From Paraphaeosphaeria minitans (Eukaryota > Ascomycota > Dothideomycetes > Pleosporales > Didymosphaeriaceae): a stretch of DNA of 64,000 nucleotides. Position 1 is the first letter of the stretch. Each line of letters starts with the position of its first letter. Below, in pieces: positions 41,721 to 53,341 of this stretch. A program made the position numbers and the translations under genes. The stretch is taken from contig WJXW01000001.1 in assembly GCA_015832175.1 (NCBI GenBank), positions 4,650,001-4,714,000 of the forward strand. The letters are read 5' to 3'. The notes under the pieces are model-generated. The model was given only the letters and a program-made list of their open reading frames with translations. It had not been told where the DNA came from and ran no database searches.

Positions 41721-43012
41721 GTCAAGATGAGGTGAAAGGTGGCGGGAGACATGGGCATACTGCGGACAAACGGTGGCTGGGACGGTTAGCTTGCGGTAGA
41801 CTACCTAGTGGAATGCATCATAGATGTCAGGGTTGGGGTTAGCTTCGCGCCAGTCTCAATGAGGCGTGGTGCGTTGGAGACAGCCAATGGCACTCTTTGT
41901 TTGGCGGCACGAGTGAAAGTGAAAGTGAACGGTTTCCGCTCAGTGAGTTCTTTTGGAGCTGGACGACGCTTGTACTGAGGAAGAAAGCAAAGGTCCATGC
42001 GGTAGGATATGTTCGTTCGTTGCCGTCTCCAGGGTAAAGTTTGTTGCCAACTCCATGGTGAGGCTTGGTTCGCTGCCACCTCTAGGGTCAAGCTTCGTTT
42101 GTTGCCATCTCCAGGGGGAGGCTTCATTTGTTGCATTCTGCAGGGTGAGGCTTCGTTCGCTGCCCTCTCCAGGGTGAGGCTTCGTTCAGGCACTACGTTA
42201 GCTAACACTCCATCAGCTGCTGTTCATACACTGAACGCATACGACTCGAGACTTGTACCGTGTGCAGGCCACGGCTCGGCTAAAACGCCGTATTGAGTAC
42301 GCCCATGGCCATGGGAAATTGGGCGCTGACACAGACACGAGAACGGTTGCAAGCGAGAGGACAATATACCGTGTCAATCGACCGGTCGTATTCTGCGGGC
42401 TGTCGAATGTCAAGCGTGCACCGATCGTGAAAGCGTGAGTGCCATGCGGATCGGCTCCACCTCACTTGTTTTATGTTGAGGCTGCTGTGAACGAAGCCTC
42501 CAAGGTCCCCATCACGTCCTCATGCATGAAGGGAAGATGACGCAAAGTGCAACGAGTGCGGGTCTCGCGGCGCGCTCTTTCCCGCTTCGACTGCGCTACT
42601 GCCCCATGAGGCATCTCGGTCGCTCCTACAGGCCCAAGCTCCAGCTCGTGCGCCCGACGCGCAGTGATGCAGGAAAACATTGCGAAGTGCGCATTCACCG
42701 CCCCAACAGCTCGGTTGGACATCAATTGAGCCGTCGCAACATTTACTCACCATCGCCTGCAGCTTCCCGCGTCCTCATGATGAATATGGCTTGAACGACG
42801 CACGTTCCTGCACGCTGTTAAACTCTCGGCTCGGTACCTATAGGTGCGCTCGTGAACTCTCGCGCCGATCGCACGTCGCCGCTGCGGGGAAAGCTCCCAC
42901 GCGCCCTCTCCAAGTCACCCGCCCTGTTACCTGGCGCTCTTGTGCCCCTCGATTGACTCTCTGTTGATTGAGAAACTCGGCACCGTTTGCTTCGTACTGT
43001 CTTGCCATCAAC
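41721..43012. repeat. Divergent spacer with degenerate 29 bp minisatellite
   Basis: The promoter gap between the photolyase and glycogenin genes. At about 42031-42194 a unit like GGTGAGGCTTCGTTCGCTGC...CCAG (29 bp) recurs five to six times with 15-30% divergence, suggesting an old array. No gene recognised. Confidence 0.6.
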
Positions 43013-45967
43013 ATGGCGAGACCTTTGGAAGATGTCTACTGCACGGTAAGTCGGTTGAGGTTGCACAAATCATGTCCGCTAACCGCCTTGCAGCTCCTCA
43101 TGAGCGACTCCTACCTACCAGGTATGCTTCGTCTAGTACCCAAACAATCACGCACGAGGCCATCTTGTTGTCCTGCCAAACCCAACTTCCCCACGCGTCA
43201 GTGAAGGATCGAACATAGCTAACAGTTCGAACAGGAGCCGCAGTTCTTGCACATTCTTTGCGCGATCTCGGCACGGAAAAGAAGCTGGCTGTTCTCGTCA
43301 CGCTCGAGACGCTGTCCGCCGACACGATAACCGAGCTCAAGTCGCTATACGACTACGTGATCCCCGTGGACCGTATACGCAATCCGAATCCCGCTAATCT
43401 ATATCTAATGGGCCGTCCCGACCTCCTCTACGCCTTCACCAAGATTGCGTTGTGGCGGCAGACGCGCTTTCGAAAAATTGTATACTTGGACGCAGACGTG
43501 GTGGCATTGCGGTCGCTGGACGAGCTTTTTGACATTGACGCACCCTTCGCTGCGGCCCCAGATGTCGGCTGGCCGGACGCCTTCAACTCGGGCGTGATGG
43601 TCCTCTATCCTGACATGGGCGAATACTGGGCGCTCCACACCATGGCCTCGACCGGCGACAGCTTCGACGGCGCCGATCAGGGCTTGCTGAATCAGTACTT
43701 TGAGAACCGCAATTGGCACCGCTTGAAGTTTACGTACAACACCACCCCGAATGCTCAGTATCAATGGGAGCCGGCCTACCGATACTACAAGCGCGATATC
43801 AGTGCTGTCCACTTCATTGGCAAAGACAAGCCCTGGACGACCGGACGACATGGCCCGGGCGGCTATGGCGTTTATAACGAACTGCTGGCTCGATGGTGGG
43901 CGGTCCATGATAGACATCTCGCGAAGGCACCGGCCGCTCCTACATCTGGGTTGGGCTCAACTTCGGGGCACTCTCCTGCAGGTGAGACGAGTGCCATCGC
44001 TGCTGATACCGCGACCCAGCATACGGGTTTCATTGCCCACAATGTAGTTGAGCCTGAAACTCCTGCTGCAAGCACAGAGATGCCCCTGTCTGAACCTGGA
44101 GAAGCAGTAGAAAATATTGACCAAGGTTTGACAGAGCCGATTCCGACTTCGCAACAGCGCAAGTTCTCGGCACCACACATGGAGTGGGACGCCACCCGGT
44201 GAGTTTGATACATCTTGTGGCTTTGTCACACCCATGTGTATGCTCTAACGCCTATAGTTTCGAACCACCGGTCACGTCCAAGCCAGAAGCTGCAAACTTC
44301 CCGTCCGAGCAGTATACCTTTAGCGATAGTCACGAGTTGTTCAAGGCGCCCCAAGCCTATCCAGAGCCTCCGAAAGATATGTGGTATCAGGTGCCAGAAG
44401 AGAAGCCCAAACCTGCGGAGCCACCAAAACCCATCTTTCCGTGGGAGCAACAGCGTGACCGACCCAAGCCGACCCGTGTCTTTGTCGAGGATCTTCCACC
44501 TCCAGAGTCAAATTCGCCTACGCCCACGATCACCATAAGTCCGTCTTCGGCTTTTGGAGCCCCTGGGGCCCATCCGTTCTCTACAGTGCACTACGATGAT
44601 GAAGAATCCATGTCTGAAGAAGTAGTAGCGCCTGGGCTAAATAGTCCTGAACGCGTTTCTTCGCCGAAAACTGCTGACCAACAGTGGCAGGACTTCCAGC
44701 AGAGCACCACTAACGCATGGGACAGTGTTCCCGGAATAGAAACCTACGTGCGTGCAATTATAGACTCGCAGACCCGACGAGGAAAACCCCAAGTCTTGAA
44801 TCAAGCGGTAGAACAAGTTCGCTCCCCCATGACCCGCAAAGAGCGCCGCGAGAGTCTCATACTCACCGATTTCCCTTCGGCCGTCGAACGACCGAGTCTG
44901 CCGGTCACCCCAGCGCCTGTTGCACGGCCGACGTTCTGGGGCGAAGAAAGGACTGAACAAGGGGAGCTACCTCAGGCGGAGGGTGTTCCAGATCAACCAG
45001 ATTGGGTATGTCCCCAATGCGGGTTTTCCTCTCTCAGCGCTTCAGACTTCCGTCCTGCTCGTGGACTCCCTGCATCGTTTACTCTTGTCGGGAAAGCCGA
45101 GCCTCCTCGGCCTACTGCGACGCAGTCCGTTGAAGCTCCACCAAATATAACAGAACCACCTGCAAAGAAAGCAACAACTCCGAAACCCCAGCCCGGATCG
45201 ATCGCATCGGAAAAATCGTCTCCTGGCACTACGTCATCGCCTGCTCCACCCAAGCCCCACCCTAGGAGTGGTGTCAGCACCCGTGGAGCACCCCTTGTAT
45301 CTTTAACAGAGCCAGAGCTTCTTGACGCTCATCCTCACACTCCTGGATTTGGCCCACCTCCACCCTCTGTATCTGTTGTTTCCCGGGTTGCTTCAGTATT
45401 GCATTGAGTACTTGAGCGCGCATATCGTTACTCAAGATTTTCACATTTGGAAGCTGACACCACCTCGCGTTTAAGAATCCAGAAGAGAAGCTCGGGCAGC
45501 TACGACGGTCCTCGCTTATCGAATTCGAGCATTTGAAGAGTCCCAATCACCCGAAGGCACCCCTCAGGAAGTTGCCAGAGCACTCGGTCGATTTAGGCCC
45601 TCCAAGCAATCCCTATCAGGCCAAAGCATCAGATTCTAGTCCTGTTAGGTCAGGTGAACCGGAAAGCATGGGCGGAATTGAGGCAAAAGACTTCGCGGGT
45701 TCAGGCAACGGGCAAGAAGACAAGCGTGACGAGAGCCCAAAAGACTCGACAAATCCACCCATAGCGCCTCACGGCTACTTTGCCCTCGCAAAGCCTGAGA
45801 ACAAGGACGACATGGCTGCTCAGACACCTACCGACATGCCCCTTTTCGTGGCACCTAACTTCGCTAAAGACGGTACTGGCGATGAGCTCGACGACGCGCC
45901 CCGTCTGCCTCACGAGCAGGCACCTTTTCACGAAGACCCTTTGAGTCCGACTACGTCACGATCATAG
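43013..45967 (+). CDS. Glycogenin (self-glucosylating glycogen primer, GT8)
   Basis: Exons 43013-43045, 43094-43121, 43235-44198, 44258-45368 and 45476-45967 give about 875 residues. The GT8 catalytic domain reads VYCTLLMSDSYLPGAAVLAH, YLDADVVALRSLDELF (DxD, Mn2+/UDP-glucose), NSGVMVLYPD, FDGADQGLLNQYF and AVHFIGKDKPW. Its role is to start glycogen by glucosylating itself in the cytosol. A long disordered region follows, then WGEERTEQGELPQAEGVPDQ and, in the last exon, NPEEKLGQLRRSSLIEFEHL, the C-terminal glycogenin motif that binds glycogen synthase in other fungi. The last splice is uncertain: a second donor (GTATGT at 45006) gives a shorter product, and read-through ends at 45407. Confidence 0.88.
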
Positions 45968-46591
45968 TATGGCCTCAGGTGGCGGATGATTGTTAGTTGG
46001 GCATCTTCTTGACCCTCTGCACTTGGGGGTATTTTCATGACGGGGTTCGTCGGAAGCATTTGTCGCGATACCCAATGTATTATTAGACCGTATTTGGACG
46101 CTGCATTTACATATCGCGCATCGATGAGGGGTTGATTATCTGTAGGCGGTATCGAGGGATGTTAATTTGCGCGTAGGCGTCCCTTGGGGACATGATTGGT
46201 GGCTAGAAGAGATGGCCAGCTTATAGGCATACTGAAAACTACGAGTCACCCACCCGTGCGCCCTGATGATCGATCATAGATTAGTTGACCTGCCATTCCA
46301 GATAGCGAAGGACATGTTCCACTACTGGTTTCGTCCGAAACAATGACAAGAGACACCAAGTGCTTACAGCTGAACGAACAGACGGCAAAATGCTTCTACC
46401 AGACTTGCCATACCTTCTCGGGATTTCTAGAGCCGTTCTGCTTGTTTACATTAACATTAGACTGACCATGTTCAAGAAGATGGTAGCATTGGCGGCAGAC
46501 GTTGCCATGGAAGCTTGGGCCAGGGTCCGAGGGAGGGTCTGTCAGTTGGGAGGCTGCGTTTCTCTGCCACCACGGATGTGTGCCACAGAAA
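45968..46591. other. Spacer between glycogenin and dipeptidase
   Basis: No gene supported; short frames on both strands lack protein character. Confidence 0.45.
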
Positions 46592-48299
46592 ATGCCCCGC
46601 TCTGCCGCCACGATTGTGCCCCTCTTTCGCACCTTCCTGCATCGAGCACCCAATTCACCCCGACCTTCCCTTTTCGCTCTACGTCTCTCGCGCTCTCTGC
46701 CGCAGCCACCGCTGGTAACCGCTCGTCGCCTGCCGTCCTCTCGCGCGTTTTCTTCCACCACCCGCACACGATCCGAAAAGCCTGTCTGGCCGTACCTGTA
46801 CAAAGCATTTGACAAGATGTCGCACCTCGATCCTTTCTTCAAGCAGGTTGACAGCCTGCAAGGTCAGTTCATTGAGAGGCTGCGGGAGGCCGTCGCCATT
46901 CCCAGTATCAGCTCCGAGGATGAGAGGAGGCCAGACGTCGTCAAGGTGCTTATGCCCTCCCCATTCTGTCTGGGGCTTCTGCTAACACTTGGGATAGATG
47001 GGCCACTGGCTCGCCGACCAGATCAAGGCTCTCGGTGGCACCGTCGAGCTCCGCGAACTCGGCAAACAGCCCGGCCGCGAGCACCTCGATCTTCCTCCCT
47101 GCCTGCTCGGCCGCTACGGCGACGACCCCAAGAAGCCCAATGTTCTTGTCTACGGCCATTACGATGTACAGCCCGCACAGTTGTCAGACGGGTGGTCCAC
47201 CGACCCGTTCACGCTGAGCATCGACGACAAGGGCCGCATGTATGGACGCGGCGCCACCGACGACAAGGGCCCGGTGCTGGGCTGGCTCAACGCCATCGAG
47301 GCTCACCAGAAGGCGGGCGTGGAACTCCCGGTCAACCTGATCATGTGCTTTGAGGGCATGGAGGAGAACGGCTCCGAGGGCTTGGACGAGACGATTCGCG
47401 CCGAAGCAAAGAAGTTCTTCAAGGACGCCGATGTTGTGTGCATCTCAGACAACTACTGGCTGGGCACCGAGAAGCCGTGCCTGACCTACGGTGTCCGTGG
47501 ATGCAACTACTACGCTCTCGAGATCTCCGGACCAGGCCAGGACCTCCACTCGGGTGTATACGGTGGCTTGACCCACGAGCCCATGACCGACTTGGTCCGC
47601 ATCATGAACTCCCTCGTCGACCCAGATGGTAAGATTCTCATCGAAGGCATCCAAGAACTTGTAGCACCCCTTACCGATTCTGAGAACGCGCTCTACCCTC
47701 CCATTGCCTTCACCATGGACGACCTACACCAGTCGCTCGGCAGCACCGTCTCCATCTACGACAACAAGGAGGACTCGCTCAAGGCCAAGATGCGATACCC
47801 TTCGCTCTCCCTCCACGGTATCGAGGGCGCCTTCTACACCCCCGGTGCCAAGACTGTCATCCCCGCGAAGGTCATCGGCAAGTTCTCCATCCGCACAGTG
47901 CCAAACATGGAGATCGACGAAGTCACGCAGCTCGTTGAGAAGCACGTCAACGCAGAGTTCAAGAAGCTCAAATCGAAGAACACTTTCAAGTTCCACATTG
48001 TGCACTGCGGAAAGTGGTGGGTCGAGGACCCGAACCATCCCAACTACACCGCTGCGGCGAAGGCCGTCGAGCGCGTCTTTGGCGTCAAGCCCGACATGAC
48101 CAGGGAAGGAGGCAGTATCCCCGTCACTCTGACTTTCCAGGAGGAGCTGGGCAAGAACGTTCTGCTGCTGCCCATGGGTAGCTCGACCGACGCCGCTCAC
48201 TCTATCAACGAGAAGCTTGACAAGCGTAACTACATTGAGGGAACCAAGCTTCTCGGCGCGTACTTGCACTACGTCGCTAGTGAGTTGAAAGGCAACTAG
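46592..48299 (+). CDS. DUG1: M20 metallodipeptidase, DUG1 type, with mitochondrial-like presequence
   Basis: Exons 46592-46945 and 46998-48299 (52 bp intron, phase 0) encode 551 residues. From the internal Met at 46817 (MSHLDPFFKQVDSLQ) the product is 476 residues, the usual size for Cys-Gly dipeptidase Dug1, which degrades glutathione-derived Cys-Gly. Metal and catalytic residues are in VYGHYDVQP, GRGATDDKGP, FEGMEENGSEGL and SSTDAAHSINEKL; GPGQDLHSGVYGG is the lid-domain His. The first 75 residues are Arg/Ser-rich with no acidic residues and end with RRLPSSRAFSSTTRT, a typical mitochondrial presequence. Two starts could give cytosolic and mitochondrial forms. Confidence 0.92.
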
Positions 48300-48711
48300 A
48301 GGCAGAAATATTGAATCTGTGGAAGTCATAAAGGTCATAGAAAGGCCAAATAGATAACTGGAATATACCCGCAGTGTCGGAATCAATGCATCAAGCCTGT
48401 AGCATGAAAGTTTTGTGGTGCTAGCCCCAGCCGGCGAGAAGCCAACGCGTACCTTCAGTTATGCACGATGTATAGCTTCCGTCTGTGAGAGATGCAGGCA
48501 GCCAAGTCGAACTGCCTAATCGGGTAATATTTGCCCAAGCTCGAGTTCCGTCGATTGCAGGTGATAGTGAAGGGAAGCCGCACGGGCCAATCAACGCGCC
48601 CGGATCGGAACATCTAGCCGGATTAAATCTTTCTCCCCTTCCAGTGTCAACCACGCGCAACCATCCCATCCATTGGCATTGGGCCCTCACCATCCGCTTC
48701 CCCAACCCAAC
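48300..48711. other. Short tandem intergenic region
   Basis: Terminator of the dipeptidase and promoter of the mL58 gene. Nothing else seen. Confidence 0.4.
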
Positions 48712-49401
48712 ATGTCGACATGTAAATCCGCCGCGCGGATAAGCACCGCCGTGCGGCCGCCTACCCTCCTCTCCGGATCGCTGATCCAACCTACCCTCCT
48801 TCCCCGAATCCACTGCCGTCACGAGTCCACCACCCGCCGACACAAGAAGCTGCTCACCGTCCAGCAAGCGCCCAGCTACGCACCCACACGGCCAGAACCA
48901 ACGCTCATATTCAATCCCCCGAGCTCCGCGCCCAGCGCCTTCCACACGCCGCTCAAGTTCCTCCCGGCCAACGATAAGCGGCGCGCGCTGTACGCCAGTT
49001 TCCTATCCACCTCCACCGCGCGCGCACACCGTACTGCTACCTCCCCCGTCGCGGCGCCGGGAACTCCTCTCTCGACGTCTTCCCTGCTGCCACCCCGGCC
49101 CTCGGCATCCCTGCCCCCGCCGCTTCGCCAGCCGTACGAGAAGAAGTACCATTTGACGGATGTGGAGATCAAGGAGATTCAGCGGTTGCGGAAGGAGGAC
49201 CCCGAGCGGTGGACACGGGTGAGGCTAGCGGAGAAGTTTGGGTGCAGTCAGTTTTTTGTGGGCATGGTTGCCAAGAATCAGGAGAAGGCAGCGAAGGTGA
49301 GCAGTGAGCATGAGAGGAGTAGGGCGAGGTGGGGGGAGATGAGGAGGGAGGCGAGACATGAGAGGGAGAGGAGGAAGGAGCTTTGGGGGAGGGATGCGTA
49401 G
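48712..49401 (+). CDS. Mitochondrial large ribosomal subunit protein mL58 (MRPL20 family)
   Basis: Single exon of 229 residues. N-terminal Arg-rich presequence, then CRHESTTRRHKKLLTVQQ, PEPTLIFNPPSSAPSAFHTP and LKFLPANDKRRALY, the conserved opening of fungal 54S protein L20. The second half (KKYHLTDVEIKEIQRLRKED, FGCSQFFVGMV) and a highly basic helical end also fit. A structural component of the mitochondrial ribosome, matrix side. The upstream in-frame non-ATG extension was ignored. Confidence 0.85.
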   Translation: MSTCKSAARISTAVRPPTLLSGSLIQPTLLPRIHCRHESTTRRHKKLLTVQQAPSYAPTRPEPTLIFNPPSSAPSAFHTPLKFLPANDKRRALYASFLSTSTARAHRTATSPVAAPGTPLSTSSLLPPRPSASLPPPLRQPYEKKYHLTDVEIKEIQRLRKEDPERWTRVRLAEKFGCSQFFVGMVAKNQEKAAKVSSEHERSRARWGEMRREARHERERRKELWGRDA

Positions 49402-49676
49402 AGCTGCACTCTTCGTCCGTCGGTTGGGTAAAAGAAAGGGGGTAAAGACGGGGGGTGCCGTGGCAGAAGCAGAGACACTGTACATCATTGGCTGGGAAAG
49501 ACAAGCTTTCTGGCTCTGTAAAGAAGAGAGGATAACCAGTGTACGATTAGTGTCCAAGACGGAGAGAGGACCATGCCTTTACACAGCCTGGAAGGAAAGA
49601 AAGAAAGACCTGTATTTTCTGTATCATAGCGCTGCGAATGCAAAGCATACCACATCACATCACTGCAGCAGCTCAG

Positions 49677-50835
49677 TCACCCTTCCTCCCGCTCAACAAC
49701 CGCACCCCTCCCAATCTTCATCACCACGCCGTCTTTCTCCGCACCCCCTCCGACCCTCCACACCTCCACCCTCCCCCTACTCACCACCTCTCCCCTCTGT
49801 CCCCGCTCCGCCTCCGCCTCCTCCACACTCATCCCCGGCGCAAACGGCACAACCTCCACCCGCCGCACCGCCAGCCGCGTAAAACGCACATGCGCCGGCC
49901 AACCCAGCGGCACACCCGGCCGAAACCCCGCTGCAGTGGCAGACCGACCCGCCATCACCACGGCACATGAAAACGTCGATGCCAACGCGACGAGGAGACG
50001 CGTGAGCTGCACCGACGCCGCGGACAGCGCGTCCGGACCTGGCGCCGTGCGGAGGTAAGCCAGGAAGGCGTCGACGTCGTCGACGACGAGCGCGTGCACG
50101 CGTCTATCCATCGAGTCGTGCCGCCTTCGGTCGAAGAGATGCGACTCTAGACTGCGCAGCGTGGCGAGCATGCTGTCCCACGAGCTGGGGCGCAGGACGT
50201 GCACGTGTCGCATGGCGTGCTTTGCGCATGCGATGATTTCTTGCTTTGCGGCGGGTGTGGTGGCGTCGTGCCCGGCGGCGGTGAAGCAGGCGGTTATGTG
50301 GGAGAAGAGGGTGGTTGCGAGGAAGGAGGTGCTGAAGTGGTGTAGGGGGTCGAGGAGGATGATGGATGAGGTGAGGCCGTGCAGAGGGATGTTGGAGAGG
50401 GTGGAGGGGAGGATGGCGTGGGTGGTTAGGAGGTGGATGAGGGCGGTTTTGCCCGCTGGGGAAGGGTGATACGCGTGGGGTGGGGAGACGAGTTCGATGA
50501 TGGAGGTAGTTGACTTCTTTGCCATGGGCGGTGGATCGGTCCGAGGTTCATGGACGGGGTTCCATGTGTCGTCGTCGGAGCGGTGGTGCGGTATTTGGAT
50601 CGGAGCTGGCGGTGGCGGAGATAGTAAAGCGTCGAGCTCTGGGATGTTGAATACTATGCTCTGCTCGCCCGGCACAACGAGCGTGCGGAGAGACGCGAGG
50701 AGCTATCCTACGTTAGACTTGCCATGTTGCGAATTCGCATGTTCGCAACCTCATCACACGTACCTCGCCCAACCCACACTCCTCCACCTCATCCATCAAC
50801 CTCGCACCCAACCTCTCCGCACCCACATCTGCCAT
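49677..50835 (-). CDS. RecA/Rad51-family protein, XRCC2-like
   Basis: Exons 50835-50764 and 50702-49677, with a 61 bp intron (GTACGT...GATAG, phase 0), encode 365 residues. The N-terminus MADVGAERLGARLMDEVEEC is followed by LGELLASLRTLV. A Walker A-like loop SPAGKTALIHLL lacks the usual first glycine (reads YHPSPAGKT). SSIILLDPLHHFS corresponds to the strand after Walker A in XRCC2, and HALVVDDVDAFL is Walker B. This order is that of XRCC2-type Rad51 paralogs, which act in homologous recombination repair. ATP binding may be weak. Likely nuclear. The N-terminal exon was recovered by splice logic and fits the family. Confidence 0.8.
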
Positions 50836-50901
50836 CTCTCCTTCCTCTTCTTATCATCAACAACTCCCTAAAGCCACCGCTTCTCTTTCCCCATACAAAG
50901 A

Positions 50902-51278
50902 ATGGCGCCGCCCACGCCCGTCTACCCAGTGTCTTCCCTTCTTTCCGAAATGAACACCCTCGCCAACGGCAAACCGCGGAAACCCCCGATTACCAATCTG
51001 CGCGACTGTGCGCTGAAGGAGATGGTGCAGTACAAGTGCAATGTCGACAAGCCGAAACCGGGCAAGGAGCCGATTGTTGTGTGCGAGCCCGTGGTCCGCT
51101 TGTTCAGGGTGTGAGTACTCGTGGTTTCCTAATTGGGACGTCAGGCTTGGCGTTTTGGCCTAGAGGAAGGAGTGCCGATGCTGATGTGTTATGTAGATGT
51201 AGGGATGGGCTACATGTTGACACTACGGCGTGGGAAAGGTTGGAAGCACGGCGGGATGAGAGCAAGGCAGGGCGGTAG
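50902..51278 (+). CDS. SOM1: Som1-like mitochondrial inner-membrane peptidase subunit
   Basis: Exons 50902-51110 and 51197-51278 give 96 residues (86 bp intron; GTGAGT donor, ATGTAG acceptor; splits a Val codon). The block PPTPVYPVSSLLSEMNTL followed by TNLRDCALKEMVQYKCNVDK and a later CEPVVRLFRVCRDGLHVDTT shows the spaced cysteines of fungal Som1, a small intermembrane-space protein that supports the Imp1/Imp2 inner-membrane peptidase. No presequence, as expected for a twin-Cys import substrate. Divergent from the XRCC2-like gene, starts 67 bp apart. Confidence 0.8.
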
Positions 51279-51736
51279 TCTAGAGTTGCGCGTGGTCGCG
51301 TTGGCAAACGGGGTGTACGATTCAGAAGCACGCAACATCAAGATGGTGGACGATTGCAAGATTCGCATGTGAAGAGGGTGGGAGATGTACGATATGTATT
51401 CGACTGCACGGCTTGTTTCCAGAAGAGTCTGCTGCGTCTTCCGAGCCGCTACCCTCATACAGCATAAAACTATGATACAAATGCCCTCGAACGATGACAA
51501 AGACAAAAAGCGCCGTGGAAATGCTCATCAAACCCTGCAAGCCCAGAATGCAGATATGTTACCCAAACGCCTCGCTAGAAATGCTTCGAAGAACTTTGTA
51601 GAACTTTTACGAAATGTGCCGGCTCTTGTTGGGAAGTCTGCGCTCGCTGAAGCTGCTGCTGTAGGCAGAATATCCAAACGCTACCAAAATCTGCCGTCTG
51701 GAACGGCATGTGCTCAAGTCCGTTCATGTTCGCGGC
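51279..51736. other. Convergent 3' spacer
   Basis: Lies between the Som1-like gene (plus) and TAF8 (minus). No gene is recognised. Confidence 0.45.
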
Positions 51737-52964
51737 TCAAGGATCTCTCTGCTTTTGTCGCCAAAACTTGCGGCCGTAATTGACGGTCACGCGCTGCTCC
51801 ATGCGCTGCTGCATGTGTTTCTCCATACGCCTCTCCGGGTCAGGAGGAGTGTACGCCTTCCCAGCCTTCTTAGCCTCCTCGGCTGCTTTTTCGTCTTCTT
51901 TTTTCTCAGCAAGGCGTCTTTCAGCCGTGGCCTTGTTATCTTCTTCGATAAGGCGGATGTCGGCCTCGCTCGCAAACCCTTGCTCGTCTTTCCGATGCGC
52001 CTGGCGCAGCCTGTTGGCCTCATCTTCGTCCTCTTCCTCGAATGACTCTCTCAAAGCTGTCCTCCACAGGTTCTCGCGCTTGATGGCAACCTTGCTCCGT
52101 TGGGCTTGCGCACGTGAGGCGTTCTTCTTGCGATCTCCTTCCTTTTTGCTTTCCATGAGCCGTCGCAAGCTCTTCTCTGCCTCCACACCCTCCTTTGCGG
52201 CTCTCTCGCGGATAGTGTGGGGATCAACTTCACGCTTGGCGTATACCGGAGTTGACATCCACGTGTGTTTGGGTGGGAATGCGGGAAAGTGCGCTGGTAT
52301 GTACTTCCTGCTTTCCTTCTCTGCTCTACCGGACAGCTCAGGGCCGAGCATGCCCTCTAGGTCGGGTGGCGGAGGCTCTGCGGGTTCCGGAGGCGCAAGG
52401 GCTGGCTGCAAGAATGAGGCTGGCAAGTCGCCAGTGTCGAGGTGTGGCTCGAGGACTCCTGAGCCGGTGAGACCTACAGAGTTGAGGGCGTAAACGAAGT
52501 CATGGGGTAGCGGTGCAGTGCGTCTGCCGCTAGACATAGATTTGCGAATGTGGTCGGTAAAGTTACACATGTCTAATCAGCACGTTAGCGGTCTGCGAGA
52601 TACAAATCTGGCAGCGCGCTGCTAGGAGCGGCGTGGGCGAAGCCATACAGCTGTGTACCTGCGCAACCAAAGCCTCCAAGGCCTCCGGCCTCGAGCCGTC
52701 GAAGCCGACCGCTTTGCATTGTACTCCGACCGCGCGTCGCAGCTGATGGTGTATGAATTCATGATCGCCTGCTGCACCATGGCCTCCGGCGTTCGGTTCT
52801 ACGAGCTGCGCGCCGGGCTGTGTGTGGCGAAGGCCATGCACGACCTTGCGCTTCTTAGGGTGCGGTTGGCCGTACGTCGGGACTGACACCTCCTCGTACG
52901 GGCGCTTCATTGCTGCAACTGTGCCGGTACCTGAGGCACTCAAGGGCGATATGATTCCGGGCAT
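51737..52964 (-). CDS. TAF8: TFIID subunit 8 (TAF8)
   Basis: Exons 52964-52649 and 52572-51737 encode 383 residues, with a 76 bp intron (GTATGG...GATTAG) whose removal creates ALVAQVHSYMCNFTDHIRKS. This is the third helix of the histone fold that pairs with TAF10; the first helices are in HEFIHHQLRRAVGVQCKAVG and PEALEALV. The TAF8 C-terminal motif HFPAFPPKHTWMSTPVY is clear, followed by a long charged helix and a basic end. General transcription factor in the nucleus; TAF8 nucleates TAF2 and TAF10 assembly. Start could be the later Met before KRPYEEVSVP; an earlier Met at 53063 lies in an Arg/Pro-rich leader. Confidence 0.88.
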
Positions 52965-53341
52965 AAGCGTGACGCGGGCGCGGGCGCGGGGGAGTGAGGT
53001 TGGTTCGGTACGATGGGGGTTGGTCGAATGTGGGCGAAGCGCGGTCGCGTGCGCTTTATACACCGTCCGTTGACGCGAGGTGAGAGTAGAAATTGGGGTG
53101 AAGATGATTGTCGGCAGCGCGGGGTGTCGGCTCGGGCGCCTTCACTTTGTGCCAGTGAGAGTCGCTGTCTCTGATGCTGCAACCTCACAAAGCGCGGTTC
53201 TGGTGCACGGTCCCCCGCGCCAAGCTCACGGTCACTCCACTGTCGGCACCTCACGTCAAACCAGCTCCAACGTCCTTCACAAGCTTCACCACCCGCGCAC
53301 CCGCACCACCACCCTCTCCACTCACCGCAAACCACTCCGCC

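Noticed and set aside
44184..45407. Glycogenin ending at the stop at 45407 as the only model
   Set aside because: The next exon in the other frame carries NPEEKLGQLRRSS, a recognisable glycogenin C-terminal motif with a good branch site before its acceptor, so the longer spliced model was preferred.
47724..48386. 220-codon minus-strand frame over the dipeptidase
   Set aside because: Antisense shadow of a well-supported M20 peptidase.
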